17,281 bases of DNA from UBA5272 sp964577625 (lineage in GTDB: Bacteria > Patescibacteriota > Minisyncoccia > Phycocordibacterales > UBA5272): the NCBI GenBank assembly GCA_964577625.1, contig CAZNZP010000008.1, positions 1-17,281 of the forward strand, in the 5' to 3' direction. Within the stretch, counting starts at the first letter, position 1. Each line of letters opens with the position of its first letter. Of this stretch, positions 5,421 through 13,822 are shown one piece after another. Under the pieces are notes generated by a model, which ran no database searches, was not told the origin of the DNA, and saw only the letters and a program-made list of their open reading frames with translations. The translations under genes were made by a program, and so were the position numbers.

Positions 5421-6011
5421 ATGGCAAAATTAGAATACAACGAAATCAAACCAAGAAAATATATTATTTATAGTAATGAGCCCTATGAAGTGCTTGAATA
5501 TCATGTAGCGAGAACTCAGCAAAGAAAACCGCAAAATCAAGTAAAGCTTCGTAATCTTGTAAATGGAAAAGTCATCCCTGCGACTTTTCACGCTTCTGAA
5601 ACTGTAGATGAAGCAGATATTTCTAAAAAAACAGTTAAATATCTTTATACTAATAAAGGAGAGTATTGGTTTTGTGAAGAAAATGATCCTTCCAAAAGAT
5701 TTACTATTGCTCCAGATGTGCTTGGTGCACAAACAAGATTTTTAAAAGAGAATAGTTTGGTAGATGCAAAAATTTATACCAATGATGATGACGAAGAATC
5801 TATTATTGGAATTGATTTGCCTATTAAAATCACTTTCAAAGTTACCTCTGCTCCTCCAAATGTGAAAGGTAATACAGCTTCTTCAGGTAGTGGTAAACTT
5901 GTCACCCTAGAAACTGGTGCGCAAGTCACCGCTCCCCTATTTATAGAAGCCGGTGAAGAAATTGTAGTGAATACAGAAACTGGTGAATATGTAGAAAGAG
6001 CAAGTAAATAA
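5421..6011 (+). CDS. efp: Translation elongation factor P
   Basis: 196 aa against the usual 185-190. EF-P binds the ribosome next to the P site and relieves stalling at consecutive prolines. The three-domain layout is clear: KOW-like domain I (1-65), OB domain II (about 66-130, with ENDPSKRFTI) and OB domain III (about 131-196, ending in the signature APPNVKGNT...TLETGAQVTAPLFI...NTETGEYVERA). Aligned without gaps to the E. coli protein from E-P-Y at 20-22, the position of modifiable Lys34 is Gln34, in the loop RTQQRKPQNQ, with Arg35 and Lys36 beside it. Standard lysine or arginine modification at the tip is therefore impossible as in model species. From memory, a QQRKP-type loop is common in CPR bacteria. 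The start has no Shine-Dalgarno; an A-rich tract precedes it. It is the only plus-strand gene. Confidence 0.95.
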   Translation: MAKLEYNEIKPRKYIIYSNEPYEVLEYHVARTQQRKPQNQVKLRNLVNGKVIPATFHASETVDEADISKKTVKYLYTNKGEYWFCEENDPSKRFTIAPDVLGAQTRFLKENSLVDAKIYTNDDDEESIIGIDLPIKITFKVTSAPPNVKGNTASSGSGKLVTLETGAQVTAPLFIEAGEEIVVNTETGEYVERASK

Positions 6012-6020
6012 TAATTTATA

Positions 6021-6054
6021 AAAATAAAACCGAGAGAATCTCTCGTTTTATTTT
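6021..6054. terminator. Bidirectional terminator between efp and the ATPase gene
   Basis: CGAGAG/CTCTCG core with AAAATAAAA and TTTTATTTT arms (one bulged C), 6021-6054. It serves both convergent genes and overlaps the stop codon of the minus-strand gene (6053-6055). Confidence 0.85.
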
Positions 6055-8830
6055 ATTCAAAACTAAATTTCTTCATAATCTCTGCTTCCACTTCTGCCCG
6101 TGGTCTACCATATCTCTCTTTGGACATTCTTTTCAAAATATCAATGACTTCCTTGTCTGGTTTTGGAGCGAAAGGTCCAGTCCTGTCAAAAAATACTTCT
6201 TTTATATTAAATGGTTTTTGAGGATAACCATTGATAAGGGGAGCTACATAAGCATTCAAGTTTTCTATTTTCATTATATCGGCTGCGGTGAAAGTGGGAG
6301 CAAGACTTGCTTCCAAAAACTTTGCGTCTTCTTCTGAAACTCTAAACACTATTTTTGTACCCACATTTCCAAAGACAGCACCTTTGATACTATCAGAGAG
6401 TTGTCCAATATATTGATGAGCTAAATTGAGAGAAAGTTTATACTTTCTTGCTTCAGAAAGAATACCAGAAATAGATGGAGTAGAGATATTTTGAAACTCA
6501 TCAAGGTAAAGATAAAATGGCGGCTTATTATCTAAATCTTCTCTTCCAAGAGCAGCCATCAAAAACTTTCCTACCAAAATAAGACCAATAAGATAAGCAT
6601 TAATATCTCCAAGTCGCCCTTTAGAAAGATTAACTAAAAGAATTTTTTTATTATCCATAATATCTGGAATACTAAAAGATGATCTCTCTTGTCCAATGAT
6701 TGGACGCATAACTTCATTTGTAGTAAAAATATCAAACTTATTGGTGATATAAGGAACATAGTTTTCAAAACCACTTTCCCCAGTAGTTGCTAAAGCATTT
6801 TTAAAGAATTGATTGATAATAGGATTTTTTGAATGTGCTAATTTATAATTTCTATAATCTTCATCTGAAAGTACGCGAGAAATATCAAATAAAGTACATC
6901 CAGATTCTGGATGCTCCATCACAAGAGCGGCAGAGTTACGGAAGTATTGCTCAAAAGCTGGACCCATAGATTCTGGAGAAGATTCGGCAAAAAGTTTTTT
7001 GAAAATAGAAAAGAGTTCGTTGATCACAAAAGTTCTTTGCTCTGGTCTAGCGCTATCAAACTCAAGCATGTTTAATCCGAGCGGCATCTCAGTGTCAGCC
7101 GGATCAAAATAAATCACATCATCCCATCTTTCTCTTGGAATATTTCCTAAAATTTTCAAAATATCTTCTCCGTGTGGATCAATAAAACAGCACCCATTTC
7201 CTGCGTGAATATCTTGAATGATAGAGTTGACCAACATCACAGATTTACCAGTACCAGTTTGCCCTATCACATACATATGTCTCAATCTATCTTTTTCAGG
7301 AATATAAATATCTGTCTTTAAGTGACGATACTCATTTACTCCGATAAAAAGCCCTTCTTGTGGCAAATCCACTGGAGCTGGTGCTGTAGTAGCGTCTGTC
7401 TTTTTTAATTGAGAGAAATTTTTTACATAGCCCGGCACATGATAAAGAGTAGCTAGCTCTTTTAGATTTAATGGAAGAGATTCACTGGGATTCCAAAGAC
7501 GATAAATATAACTATTAAGCTCTTCATTTAATCTGTTTCCTTCAAGCATTTTAAATTGTAAAGAATTTCCATCCATTTCAGAATATTGCATAAAAGTAGA
7601 AGCTACTTCAGACAAAATTGATTTGGCTCTTCCTAAAGTTTCTGCGTTAGCTAAAATACGAATATTAGTATCCACTATAGTAGAGCTTAATTTGTAAGCA
7701 ATTTGCTCTAAAGCTTTTTCATCTTCTAATTTTCTTGGTTTTTCTTTATCTCTTTTTAATTCTTCTTCTGACTTTCTCATTTCTTTCAAAGTCAACATAA
7801 AATCTTTTACAAAAGAATCTCTAGCTATAATTCTTTTTAAAGTTTCACCTTTACGCATCTCTTCCAAAATTGCAGTGTAATATTTTATGAATTCCTCTCC
7901 AGCTGGACGAACCAAAATTTGCATACTAGCAGCTTCACCTTTTCTTTGAAGCTTAGTGAAAGCAGACATAATGAGTGAAATAGGATCGCCTTCTATTTTC
8001 TCATAAGTACGAATTGGCAGAGCTGGAGTTTTGACTGTGGTAGCATAAGCCGCTACTGGAAATCCTGAATTAGAAAAAATATTATAATCTTCAGTAGAGT
8101 GTTTAACTATCAGGTTTGGGAAAAGAGCAAAAATCGTCTTTTCAAAAAGATCGGCTTTATCTTTAGCTACAGAAACGAAGAAAGAAATTTCGTTGGAATC
8201 ATTTGGTTTAGCAATCTCTAAAGAATAATAATCATTGTCTTTATTTCTACCATCATTAGCAATGGCTAACATACCAGCATAAAATTGCTCCATAAAAATG
8301 ATAAACTCTCTAACTGATTTACCTTCTTCATGAGTATTTTCTGGCAAAACTAATTCGTATAATCTCATATTCAGAGCTTTCCAATGTGCTTTGTCTAACC
8401 CTCTCACAATTTTTTCATCATAGGGTGTGAGTAAAAAGTTTATTAAAAATCTATGAAAATCATCACTCACTTCTTTATCTTTTAAATCTCTTACCAAATT
8501 AATAGAAGAATGCAAACCTTTATCAAGCATGATAGAAACAAGCTCGGTAACTTTTTCATCTGTTTCTTTTGGTTTTAAAATTTCTAAAAGTTTTTTCTGT
8601 TCTAAACTTTTAACTTCATAACCATGAGGCAAAACGCTTTTGGGAGTATTTTGTAAATATTCTCGCACCACATCTCTCGCATTATCTTCTTTAGTAATTC
8701 TTCCTTCAAAGTTTTTAGAAATTTCTTGACGACGATTAATTTCTTCTTGTAAAAATCTAATCTCCTCTTCTGGAGAAGAAAATTTCGGCTCATTAAAATT
8801 GGAAATATTTTCTAAACTACTTGTAGACAT
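6053..8830 (-). CDS. TraG/TraD/VirB4-like type IV secretion-family ATPase
   Basis: 925 aa. The C-terminal half is a RecA-like motor of the conjugation-ATPase class: Walker A GQTGTGKS at 523-530, DPHGE at 551-555, Walker B FYLYLDEFQ at 772-780, and a sensor-like LAHQYIGQL at 803-811. These ATPases move DNA or protein through, or drive, envelope secretion machines. The N-terminal roughly 490 residues are charged and mostly helical, with an FFVSVAKDKADLFEKTIFALFP segment near 217-238 resembling the N-domain of Patescibacteria homologues. I see no clear membrane helix, so it probably docks on membrane partners. No relaxase, VirB6/8/9/10 or pilin gene is present in the window. An extended -10 (TGTTATAAT, 8853-8845) puts the 5' end about 8 nt before the ATG. 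Possible roles are DNA uptake, pilus or protein export; the sequence does not decide. Confidence 0.85.
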   Translation of the reverse strand: MSTSSLENISNFNEPKFSSPEEEIRFLQEEINRRQEISKNFEGRITKEDNARDVVREYLQNTPKSVLPHGYEVKSLEQKKLLEILKPKETDEKVTELVSIMLDKGLHSSINLVRDLKDKEVSDDFHRFLINFLLTPYDEKIVRGLDKAHWKALNMRLYELVLPENTHEEGKSVREFIIFMEQFYAGMLAIANDGRNKDNDYYSLEIAKPNDSNEISFFVSVAKDKADLFEKTIFALFPNLIVKHSTEDYNIFSNSGFPVAAYATTVKTPALPIRTYEKIEGDPISLIMSAFTKLQRKGEAASMQILVRPAGEEFIKYYTAILEEMRKGETLKRIIARDSFVKDFMLTLKEMRKSEEELKRDKEKPRKLEDEKALEQIAYKLSSTIVDTNIRILANAETLGRAKSILSEVASTFMQYSEMDGNSLQFKMLEGNRLNEELNSYIYRLWNPSESLPLNLKELATLYHVPGYVKNFSQLKKTDATTAPAPVDLPQEGLFIGVNEYRHLKTDIYIPEKDRLRHMYVIGQTGTGKSVMLVNSIIQDIHAGNGCCFIDPHGEDILKILGNIPRERWDDVIYFDPADTEMPLGLNMLEFDSARPEQRTFVINELFSIFKKLFAESSPESMGPAFEQYFRNSAALVMEHPESGCTLFDISRVLSDEDYRNYKLAHSKNPIINQFFKNALATTGESGFENYVPYITNKFDIFTTNEVMRPIIGQERSSFSIPDIMDNKKILLVNLSKGRLGDINAYLIGLILVGKFLMAALGREDLDNKPPFYLYLDEFQNISTPSISGILSEARKYKLSLNLAHQYIGQLSDSIKGAVFGNVGTKIVFRVSEEDAKFLEASLAPTFTAADIMKIENLNAYVAPLINGYPQKPFNIKEVFFDRTGPFAPKPDKEVIDILKRMSKERYGRPRAEVEAEIMKKFSFE

Positions 8831-8844
8831 AAAATTATATAAAC

Positions 8845-8853
8845 ATTATAACA
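8845..8853 (-). promoter_or_regulatory. Extended -10 promoter of the ATPase gene
   Basis: TGTTATAAT (perfect hexamer and TG) ends 14 bases before the ATG, predicting a leader of about 8 nt. The -35 position falls in the terminator hairpin and has no match. Confidence 0.65.
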
Positions 8854-8867
8854 AAAAATAAAAGAAA

Positions 8868-8892
8868 GCCCCTCCGCCTGCGGCGGAGGGGC
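8868..8892 (-). terminator. GC-rich perfect palindrome acting as terminator
   Basis: Perfect 11-bp stem, almost all G-C (8868-8878 and 8882-8892), with a 3-base loop, followed in the minus-strand RNA by TTTCTTTTATTTTTTG. It ends the Tyr-rich protein's transcript. Its GC content stands out in this AT-rich sequence, as a dispersed repeat would. Confidence 0.85.
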
Positions 8893-8920
8893 AAAAGAAT
8901 TTAAGTTCTTTTTAAATTAA

Positions 8921-9793
8921 TTACCATCTATAATTTCCGTAAATATCGTAGTATCCATTTGAATACCAGCTATTATTGTAACTATTGTAATTGTTGTAAG
9001 AATAATTATAGTCGTATCTATAATCATATCTATAGTCATAACTATATGAATACCAATTAGAATAATTGTAGTCATTGTAATAATTATATTTAGAATTTGA
9101 ACCTAAATAAATCGGGGTGCCTTTTGGTTGAGAAGTGGTAGTGGTGATAGTGTAAATATAGTAATCTATATTTTTTCTAGGAGAATAACTACTATCATAG
9201 TAAATCGCATTATAGGCATCATTTGGATTGTAATTATTGGTGTAAGTATTGTAATAAATAATACTTTCATTCACACGAGGAGTACTTGAATAGTCTTTAT
9301 AATAATTATCTACATAATAATTTGTATTTGGATAAGTGTAGGTATAAGTTGGGTATTGAGTTTGATTTGAATAATTATAATTATAATTGTAGTTGTAATT
9401 ATAATTTCCATAAACAGGTACAGTAGTTGAGCCATTGTAAGGATTACTATAATAATTTGCATTGTCTCTTACTGTCTTTTCTACACAACTAGATCCATTG
9501 AAATAAAAGTTTGAACCATAAGCGGTACAACTAGTGTTTGTATTATATTGATATCCAGAAGAAGTATAGTATCCAGTATTTGAACATCTTTTATTTACAG
9601 GATCCCAAGGATGATTTACATCACAAGTATTTACACATTGTGTACCATTCCAAATCCAACCGTTGTTTACTCCACAAATAGCATCTGTAGATGCGTTAGC
9701 TTTAGCTAGTATATTATCACTCACTTTTAAACCAATAGCTAAAATTGCTATCACTATAAAAGTTGTGATTATTTTTGTAAAAATATTTTTCAT
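8921..9793 (-). CDS. Secreted Cys-rich, Tyr/Asn-rich low-complexity protein
   Basis: 290 aa. A signal peptide or anchor (hydrophobic 8-22, Ala-rich 30-35) leads to a small domain with six Cys (40, 53, 57, 70, 89, 103), containing three similar units around NGWIWNGTQC, NHPWDPVNKRC and GSNFYFNGSSC. The rest (about 110-290) is low complexity, rich in Tyr, Asn and Ser: 59 of 290 residues are Tyr, with runs such as NYNYNYNYNY (130-140) and DYRYDYRYDY (253-262). Such a tail suggests a fibre, adhesive or aggregation-prone surface protein, possibly cross-linked through Tyr; this is inference. It has a strong promoter (TTGACA, 17 bp, TGA TATATT) and its own terminator, and lies between a membrane protein and the secretion-type ATPase, which might act on it. 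Confidence 0.75.
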   Translation of the reverse strand: MKNIFTKIITTFIVIAILAIGLKVSDNILAKANASTDAICGVNNGWIWNGTQCVNTCDVNHPWDPVNKRCSNTGYYTSSGYQYNTNTSCTAYGSNFYFNGSSCVEKTVRDNANYYSNPYNGSTTVPVYGNYNYNYNYNYNYSNQTQYPTYTYTYPNTNYYVDNYYKDYSSTPRVNESIIYYNTYTNNYNPNDAYNAIYYDSSYSPRKNIDYYIYTITTTTSQPKGTPIYLGSNSKYNYYNDYNYSNWYSYSYDYRYDYRYDYNYSYNNYNSYNNSWYSNGYYDIYGNYRW

Positions 9794-9835
9794 AACTTTT
9801 TAAATAATAATTTTCCAACTTATTAATATAAGTGA

Positions 9836-9864
9836 AATATATCACAATTAAAAGATTATGTCAA
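9836..9864 (-). promoter_or_regulatory. Promoter of the Tyr-rich protein gene
   Basis: Perfect -35 TTGACA (9864-9859), 17-bp spacer ending in TGA, and -10 TATATT (9841-9836). Start near 9829, leader about 36 nt without a Shine-Dalgarno. Confidence 0.85.
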
Positions 9865-9883
9865 TGCTATCTTAACTCTATTT

Positions 9884-10960
9884 TTAAGCAGACTCTCTAT
9901 ATTTATCAGAGTCTTTTCCTGGTATTTTTCTACCTTTTCCCTTTCTTAATTCTCTATCTCTCACCATTCTTTCATAAGCTTGAGTTCCAAATCTACGAAT
10001 AAATGCCCTATCAAAAACTTTTTCAGCTTCTACCTTTTCTCTTTGTTTTTGAATGAGCCGAGTCTCTTCAATTTCTTTTCTTTTTTGCTCATCTTTCTTT
10101 TTATTTTCCTCTCTTTCTCTTAAGAGATTATCATAAGTTTCTGGACGACTAAAGTCTGGAAGACCTTCTGTATAATCTTCTTGACTAGAGAGTCCAGTCT
10201 TTATTCCTGAAACTTCTTCAGCTATTGTTTTTTCTTCTTTTCCACCGACTTTAGTTTTAGTTTTTATCCATGGATTAATATCGGTGACTTTTGCTTTAGG
10301 TTTACCTGCAGCTTTTTTAGTAACCTCTTTCTTTGTAATTGTTTCTGTAGTTTCAGTCGCAACTTCTCTAGTCATATCAGTAGTTGTAGTTCTAGTCACA
10401 AGAGAAGTAACGTTTGACCTAGAAGCCGCTCCGGCGGTAGTACCACCCACCACATCACCAGCTACTCCTTTAGTTGCTGAAGTTCTAGCTCCCGCTCCGG
10501 CTGCTGCTCTACCTGCTGCCACTCTTGCTCCTGCCGCTGCTGCTCCAGCAGTTCCACCAGTAGCTACTGTAGCTGCCGCTAAAGCAGCACCTTTTAATAA
10601 TTTAGATTTCTTACTCTCTTCGCTCTCTTCACCACCTTCTCCTTTTCCAGCTTTTTCTCTTTTCTCTTCTTGATAATCATCCCAAACCGCCCAAGTGGTG
10701 ACAAAAGGTATGAAAGAATTTCCAAAAACTTTCATAACTTTTTTAGCGGCTTTTTTCTTAGGAATACCTTTATATTTAAAAAGTTTCTCTACCATCTTTT
10801 TCCAACCATATCTCATAAAGACTTGAATGAAATAGAGTAAGGTTGAAAGAAAACTCAAAAATACTCCCACTGGAGCCCCAAAACCAGTGATATCAAAAAC
10901 TAATTCAATAAAGTCCAATATTCCAAATATTACTAGAGCAAAAATCGGAGGAAAAGTCAT
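9884..10960 (-). CDS. Membrane-anchored Ala-rich/charged low-complexity protein, 358 aa
   Basis: Not a family I can name. Two hydrophobic helices at 5-24 and 29-49, and a weaker one at 80-93, put the N-terminus in the membrane. A basic stretch (KKMVEKLFKYKGIPKKK) lies between them. A flexible region follows: Ala/Gly-rich (about 124-180), then Thr-rich with TTTT and TTET runs (186-212), then Lys-rich. Residues 275-345 are a highly charged helix, likely coiled coil, and the tail is basic (RELRKGKGRK). The layout suits a cytoplasmic arm held at the membrane that could recruit the ATPase two genes downstream, but this rests on position only. An extended -10 with -35 TTGATG lies just upstream, so it is transcribed separately from fusA. 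Confidence 0.65.
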   Translation of the reverse strand: MTFPPIFALVIFGILDFIELVFDITGFGAPVGVFLSFLSTLLYFIQVFMRYGWKKMVEKLFKYKGIPKKKAAKKVMKVFGNSFIPFVTTWAVWDDYQEEKREKAGKGEGGEESEESKKSKLLKGAALAAATVATGGTAGAAAAGARVAAGRAAAGAGARTSATKGVAGDVVGGTTAGAASRSNVTSLVTRTTTTDMTREVATETTETITKKEVTKKAAGKPKAKVTDINPWIKTKTKVGGKEEKTIAEEVSGIKTGLSSQEDYTEGLPDFSRPETYDNLLREREENKKKDEQKRKEIEETRLIQKQREKVEAEKVFDRAFIRRFGTQAYERMVRDRELRKGKGRKIPGKDSDKYRESA

Positions 10961-10973
10961 ATTTTATTTTCTA

Positions 10974-11002
10974 ATTATAGCAAAAGAAAAACCTCACATC
11001 AA
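10974..11002 (-). promoter_or_regulatory. Promoter of the 358-aa membrane protein gene
   Basis: -35 TTGATG (11002-10997), 17-bp spacer ending in TGC, and perfect TATAAT (10979-10974). The ATG is 13 bases further, giving a leader of about 7 nt. The -35 lies in the fusA terminator loop. Confidence 0.75.
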
Positions 11003-11017
11003 AAATGTAAGATTTTT
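10987..11017 (-). terminator. Intrinsic terminator of rpsG-fusA
   Basis: In the minus-strand RNA a 13-bp stem (11017-11005 with 10999-10987, two G-U pairs, 5-base loop) ends in a U-rich tract. On the plus strand the same pairs are C-A mismatches, so it acts in one direction only. Confidence 0.8.
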
Positions 11018-11070
11018 CTTTTTAAACTTTATATTTTTAATCTAAAAAATATTTTGAAAGATTATAAGAT

Positions 11071-13215
11071 TTACTTTCTTGCGTCTTGAATTTCTTTAGC
11101 AATGTTGGCTGGAACTACATCATAGTGTGAAAATTCCATTGTAAATGAGGCACGTCCTTCAGTCATAGAGCGAAGTGTGGTCATGTAGCCAAACATTTCT
11201 GAAAGCGGAACTTTAGATTTAATGACTTTATCCATTCCCCTTTCGTCCATTCCTTCAATTTGACCTCTTTTACTTGAAAGGTTTCCAGTAATGTCTCCGT
11301 AGAATTTGTCTGGAGTAATCACTTCCACTTTCATGATTGGTTCAAGGATGACAGGTTTAGCTTTGGCTACTGCATCTTGAAGTGCCATACCGGCTGCAAG
11401 CTTAAAGGCAATTTCAGAAGAGTCTACTTCGTGGAATGATCCATCGTAAATCTCACAAGAAATATCTACCATCTTAAATCCTGCAAGAGTTCCTCTATCC
11501 ATTGTCTCTCGGAGACCTTTTTCAACTGCTGGAATATATTCTTGAGGAATAGCTCCACCTTTAATAGAGTTGATGAATTCAAAGTTGTCACTTCTCTTAA
11601 TATTCTTTGGAAGATCTTCAGTCTTAACAGAATAATCAATTGGTTTAATTTTTAATTTCACATGTCCATATTGTCCACGACCTCCGGATTGTTTAATGTA
11701 TTTACCTTCACCATCAGCAGAACCTTTAATAGTTTCTTTATAAGCTACTTGTGGTTTACCAGTAGAAGCTTCTACATTAAATTCTCTTTTCATTCTTTCC
11801 ACTAAAACATCCAAGTGAAGTTCACCCATTCCTGAAATAATAGTTTCTAAAGTTTCTTGATCAGTAGAAACTCTAAAAGTTGGGTCTTCGGCTGCTAATC
11901 TTGAAAGAGCGATACCCATCTTTTCTTGGTCAGCTTTAGTTTTTGGTTCAATACGCATAGAGATTACCGGCTCTGGAGCGATAATCTTTTCCAAAATTAC
12001 TGGATGTGATTCATCACAAAGAGTGTCTGAAGTCACAGTATCTTTTAATCCTACTGCTGCTGCAATATCTCCAGCTCCAACTTCTTTCAATTCTTCTCTA
12101 TCATTCGCATGCATACGAAGAATTCTTCCCACTCTTTCTTTTTTATCTTTGGTAGCATTGTATACATAGCTTCCAGCTGTTAAAGTTCCAGAATAAACAC
12201 GGATAAAAATAAGTTGTCCGACAAACGGATCAGCTGCGAGTTTGAAAGCAAGAGCTGAAAGAGGTGCTGTATCAGAAACTTCCATTTCTACTTTTTCTCC
12301 AGTTCTAGGATCAATTCCTACTGGTTTTGCAATATCAAGAGGTGATGGAAGATAATCTACTACCGCGTCAAGTACTAATTGTACTCCTTTATTCTTTAAA
12401 GCTGAACCACAATAAACCGGGAAAAGCTCGTTAGCAATAACAGCTTTTCTAATTGTCGCCTTCAATTCGTCAACTGTAAATTCTTTTCCTTCTAAATATT
12501 GAGTCATCATATCTTCGTCAGTCTCAACAATTTTCTCAATCATTTCTGCTCTTCTTTCTTTTACTTGCTCTTCATATTCTGCAGGAATATCGTCATAAAC
12601 CACATCCATCCCTTTCTCTCCTTCGAATTTTACATATTTCAAATTTAAAAGATCGATAATCGCAGAAAAGTTTTCTTCTTCTCCTATCGGGATTTGCATT
12701 CTTACAGCTTTTGGTGAAAGACGATCTAAAATTGATTTAAAAGATTTATCGTAATTACCTCCCATTCTATCCAACTTATTGATAAAACAAATTCTCGGCA
12801 CACTTGCCTCATTAGCATATCTCCAGTTGGTTTCAGATTGTGGCTCTACTCCAGCTACCGAATCAAAAACCACAACTGCACCGTCAAGGACACGAAGTGA
12901 TCTTTTTACTTCAATTGTGAAATCAATGTGACCTGGGGTGTCAATAATATTAAACTTACATTTTCTAGAAGTGTCGCTAGCTGGCATATATGATGGATTC
13001 CAGAAAGCTGTATTAGCAGCAGAAGTAATAGTAATACCTCTTTCTCTTTCTTGATCCATCCAATCCATAATAGCTTCTCCTTCATGAGTTTCTCCAATTT
13101 TATGTGAGACTCCTGTATAAAAAAGAATTCTTTCAGAAGTGGTCGTTTTTCCAGCGTCAATGTGAGCGATAACTCCAAAGTTACGAATTTTATTTAATGG
13201 GTAATCTTTAGACAT
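11071..13215 (-). CDS. fusA: Translation elongation factor G
   Basis: 714 aa, full length. This GTPase drives translocation of tRNA and mRNA on the ribosome and, with ribosome recycling factor, ribosome recycling. The G domain has G1 AHIDAGKT (17-24), switch I RGITI (59-63), G3 DTPGH (92-96, with the catalytic His96) and G4 NKLD (146-149). The conserved SGMGELHLD is at 461-469 and domain IV begins near GGRGQYGHV (511-519). The C-terminal domain V is complete (SEMFGYMTTLRSMTEGRAS). It follows rpsG in the same direction, 120 bases away, and I see no convincing promoter of its own, so co-transcription is likely despite the hairpin repeat between them. tuf, often next in the str operon, is absent here. 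Confidence 0.98.
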   Translation of the reverse strand: MSKDYPLNKIRNFGVIAHIDAGKTTTSERILFYTGVSHKIGETHEGEAIMDWMDQERERGITITSAANTAFWNPSYMPASDTSRKCKFNIIDTPGHIDFTIEVKRSLRVLDGAVVVFDSVAGVEPQSETNWRYANEASVPRICFINKLDRMGGNYDKSFKSILDRLSPKAVRMQIPIGEEENFSAIIDLLNLKYVKFEGEKGMDVVYDDIPAEYEEQVKERRAEMIEKIVETDEDMMTQYLEGKEFTVDELKATIRKAVIANELFPVYCGSALKNKGVQLVLDAVVDYLPSPLDIAKPVGIDPRTGEKVEMEVSDTAPLSALAFKLAADPFVGQLIFIRVYSGTLTAGSYVYNATKDKKERVGRILRMHANDREELKEVGAGDIAAAVGLKDTVTSDTLCDESHPVILEKIIAPEPVISMRIEPKTKADQEKMGIALSRLAAEDPTFRVSTDQETLETIISGMGELHLDVLVERMKREFNVEASTGKPQVAYKETIKGSADGEGKYIKQSGGRGQYGHVKLKIKPIDYSVKTEDLPKNIKRSDNFEFINSIKGGAIPQEYIPAVEKGLRETMDRGTLAGFKMVDISCEIYDGSFHEVDSSEIAFKLAAGMALQDAVAKAKPVILEPIMKVEVITPDKFYGDITGNLSSKRGQIEGMDERGMDKVIKSKVPLSEMFGYMTTLRSMTEGRASFTMEFSHYDVVPANIAKEIQDARK

Positions 13216-13250
13216 AGTTTTGATTTAATTTTTTATTAATTAATTTTATT

Positions 13251-13325
13251 AAAAATTTGAAGGAAGTGATTTTTTAGACTTTCACGAAGCGGGGTTTGTC
13301 TAAAAAATTATTTCCAAAAATTTTT
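13251..13325. repeat. Hairpin-forming dispersed repeat, copy A
   Basis: Imperfect palindrome between rpsG and fusA. TTTTTTAGAC (13270-13279) pairs with GTCTAAAAAA (13298-13307); outer arms AAAAATTT and GGAA pair with TTCC and TTTTT. The central loop holds CGAAGCGGGG. About 67 bases match copy B (14784-14855) with five differences, in the same orientation and also just after a minus-strand stop codon. Confidence 0.85.
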
Positions 13326-13335
13326 CCTAATAATC

Positions 13336-13803
13336 TTATCTAGCAAAGTGAGCAAAAGCTTTATTAGACTCTGCCATTTTGTGAACATCTTCTCTCTTCT
13401 TCACTGCTGAACCTTCATTGTTTGCAGCAAGCATGAGTTCCTCTGCAAGTTTTTCTTGCATAGGTTTTCCTTTTCCGCTTTTTGCAGCATCAATAATCCA
13501 ACGAGAAGCTAAAAGAAATCTTCTAGTATCTCTCACTTCCACTGGAATTTGATAGTTGGACCCTCCAATTCTTTTACTTTTTACTTCTACAATAGGAGAA
13601 GTATTTTTAATAGCTTCATTGAAGACTTCTACACCATCTTGTCCTGTTTTGTTTTTTATAATATCAAAGGCGCTGTAGACAATTTTTTGAGCTACAGTTT
13701 TTTTGCCGTTCAACATTATATAATTGATAAACTTTGAAACGTTTTTGTCGTCATGGCGTAAATCACCTTTGACAACATGTCTATTTTTGACTGGGCGTCG
13801 CAT
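13336..13803 (-). CDS. rpsG: 30S ribosomal protein S7
   Basis: 155 aa, normal length. S7 is a primary binder of the 3' major domain of 16S rRNA and nucleates the small-subunit head. Signature parts are present: GKK near 33-35, the long family motif SPIVEVKSKRIGGSNYQIPVEV (69-90), RW near 101-102, and the closing GSAVKKREDVHKMAESNKAFAHFAR. It is followed by fusA, as in the str operon, but the gene upstream is not rpsL. It has its own promoter (TTGCCT, 17 bp, TGT TAAAAT at 13913-13885) and a leader of about 75 nt with a hairpin, which could serve S7 autoregulation. Confidence 0.97.
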   Translation of the reverse strand: MRRPVKNRHVVKGDLRHDDKNVSKFINYIMLNGKKTVAQKIVYSAFDIIKNKTGQDGVEVFNEAIKNTSPIVEVKSKRIGGSNYQIPVEVRDTRRFLLASRWIIDAAKSGKGKPMQEKLAEELMLAANNEGSAVKKREDVHKMAESNKAFAHFAR

Positions 13804-13822
13804 ATAAACTTATCATTTTAGA

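Noticed and set aside
10284..10673. Plus-strand frame of 129 codons rich in Ala, Val and Pro
   Set aside because: It is antisense to the Ala-rich part of the 358-aa gene; its composition mirrors that repeat, and there is no promoter or start context for it.
12906..13178. Minus-strand frame of 90 codons inside fusA
   Set aside because: It is an out-of-frame shadow of the EF-G G domain; its Leu/Glu-rich product is not protein-like.
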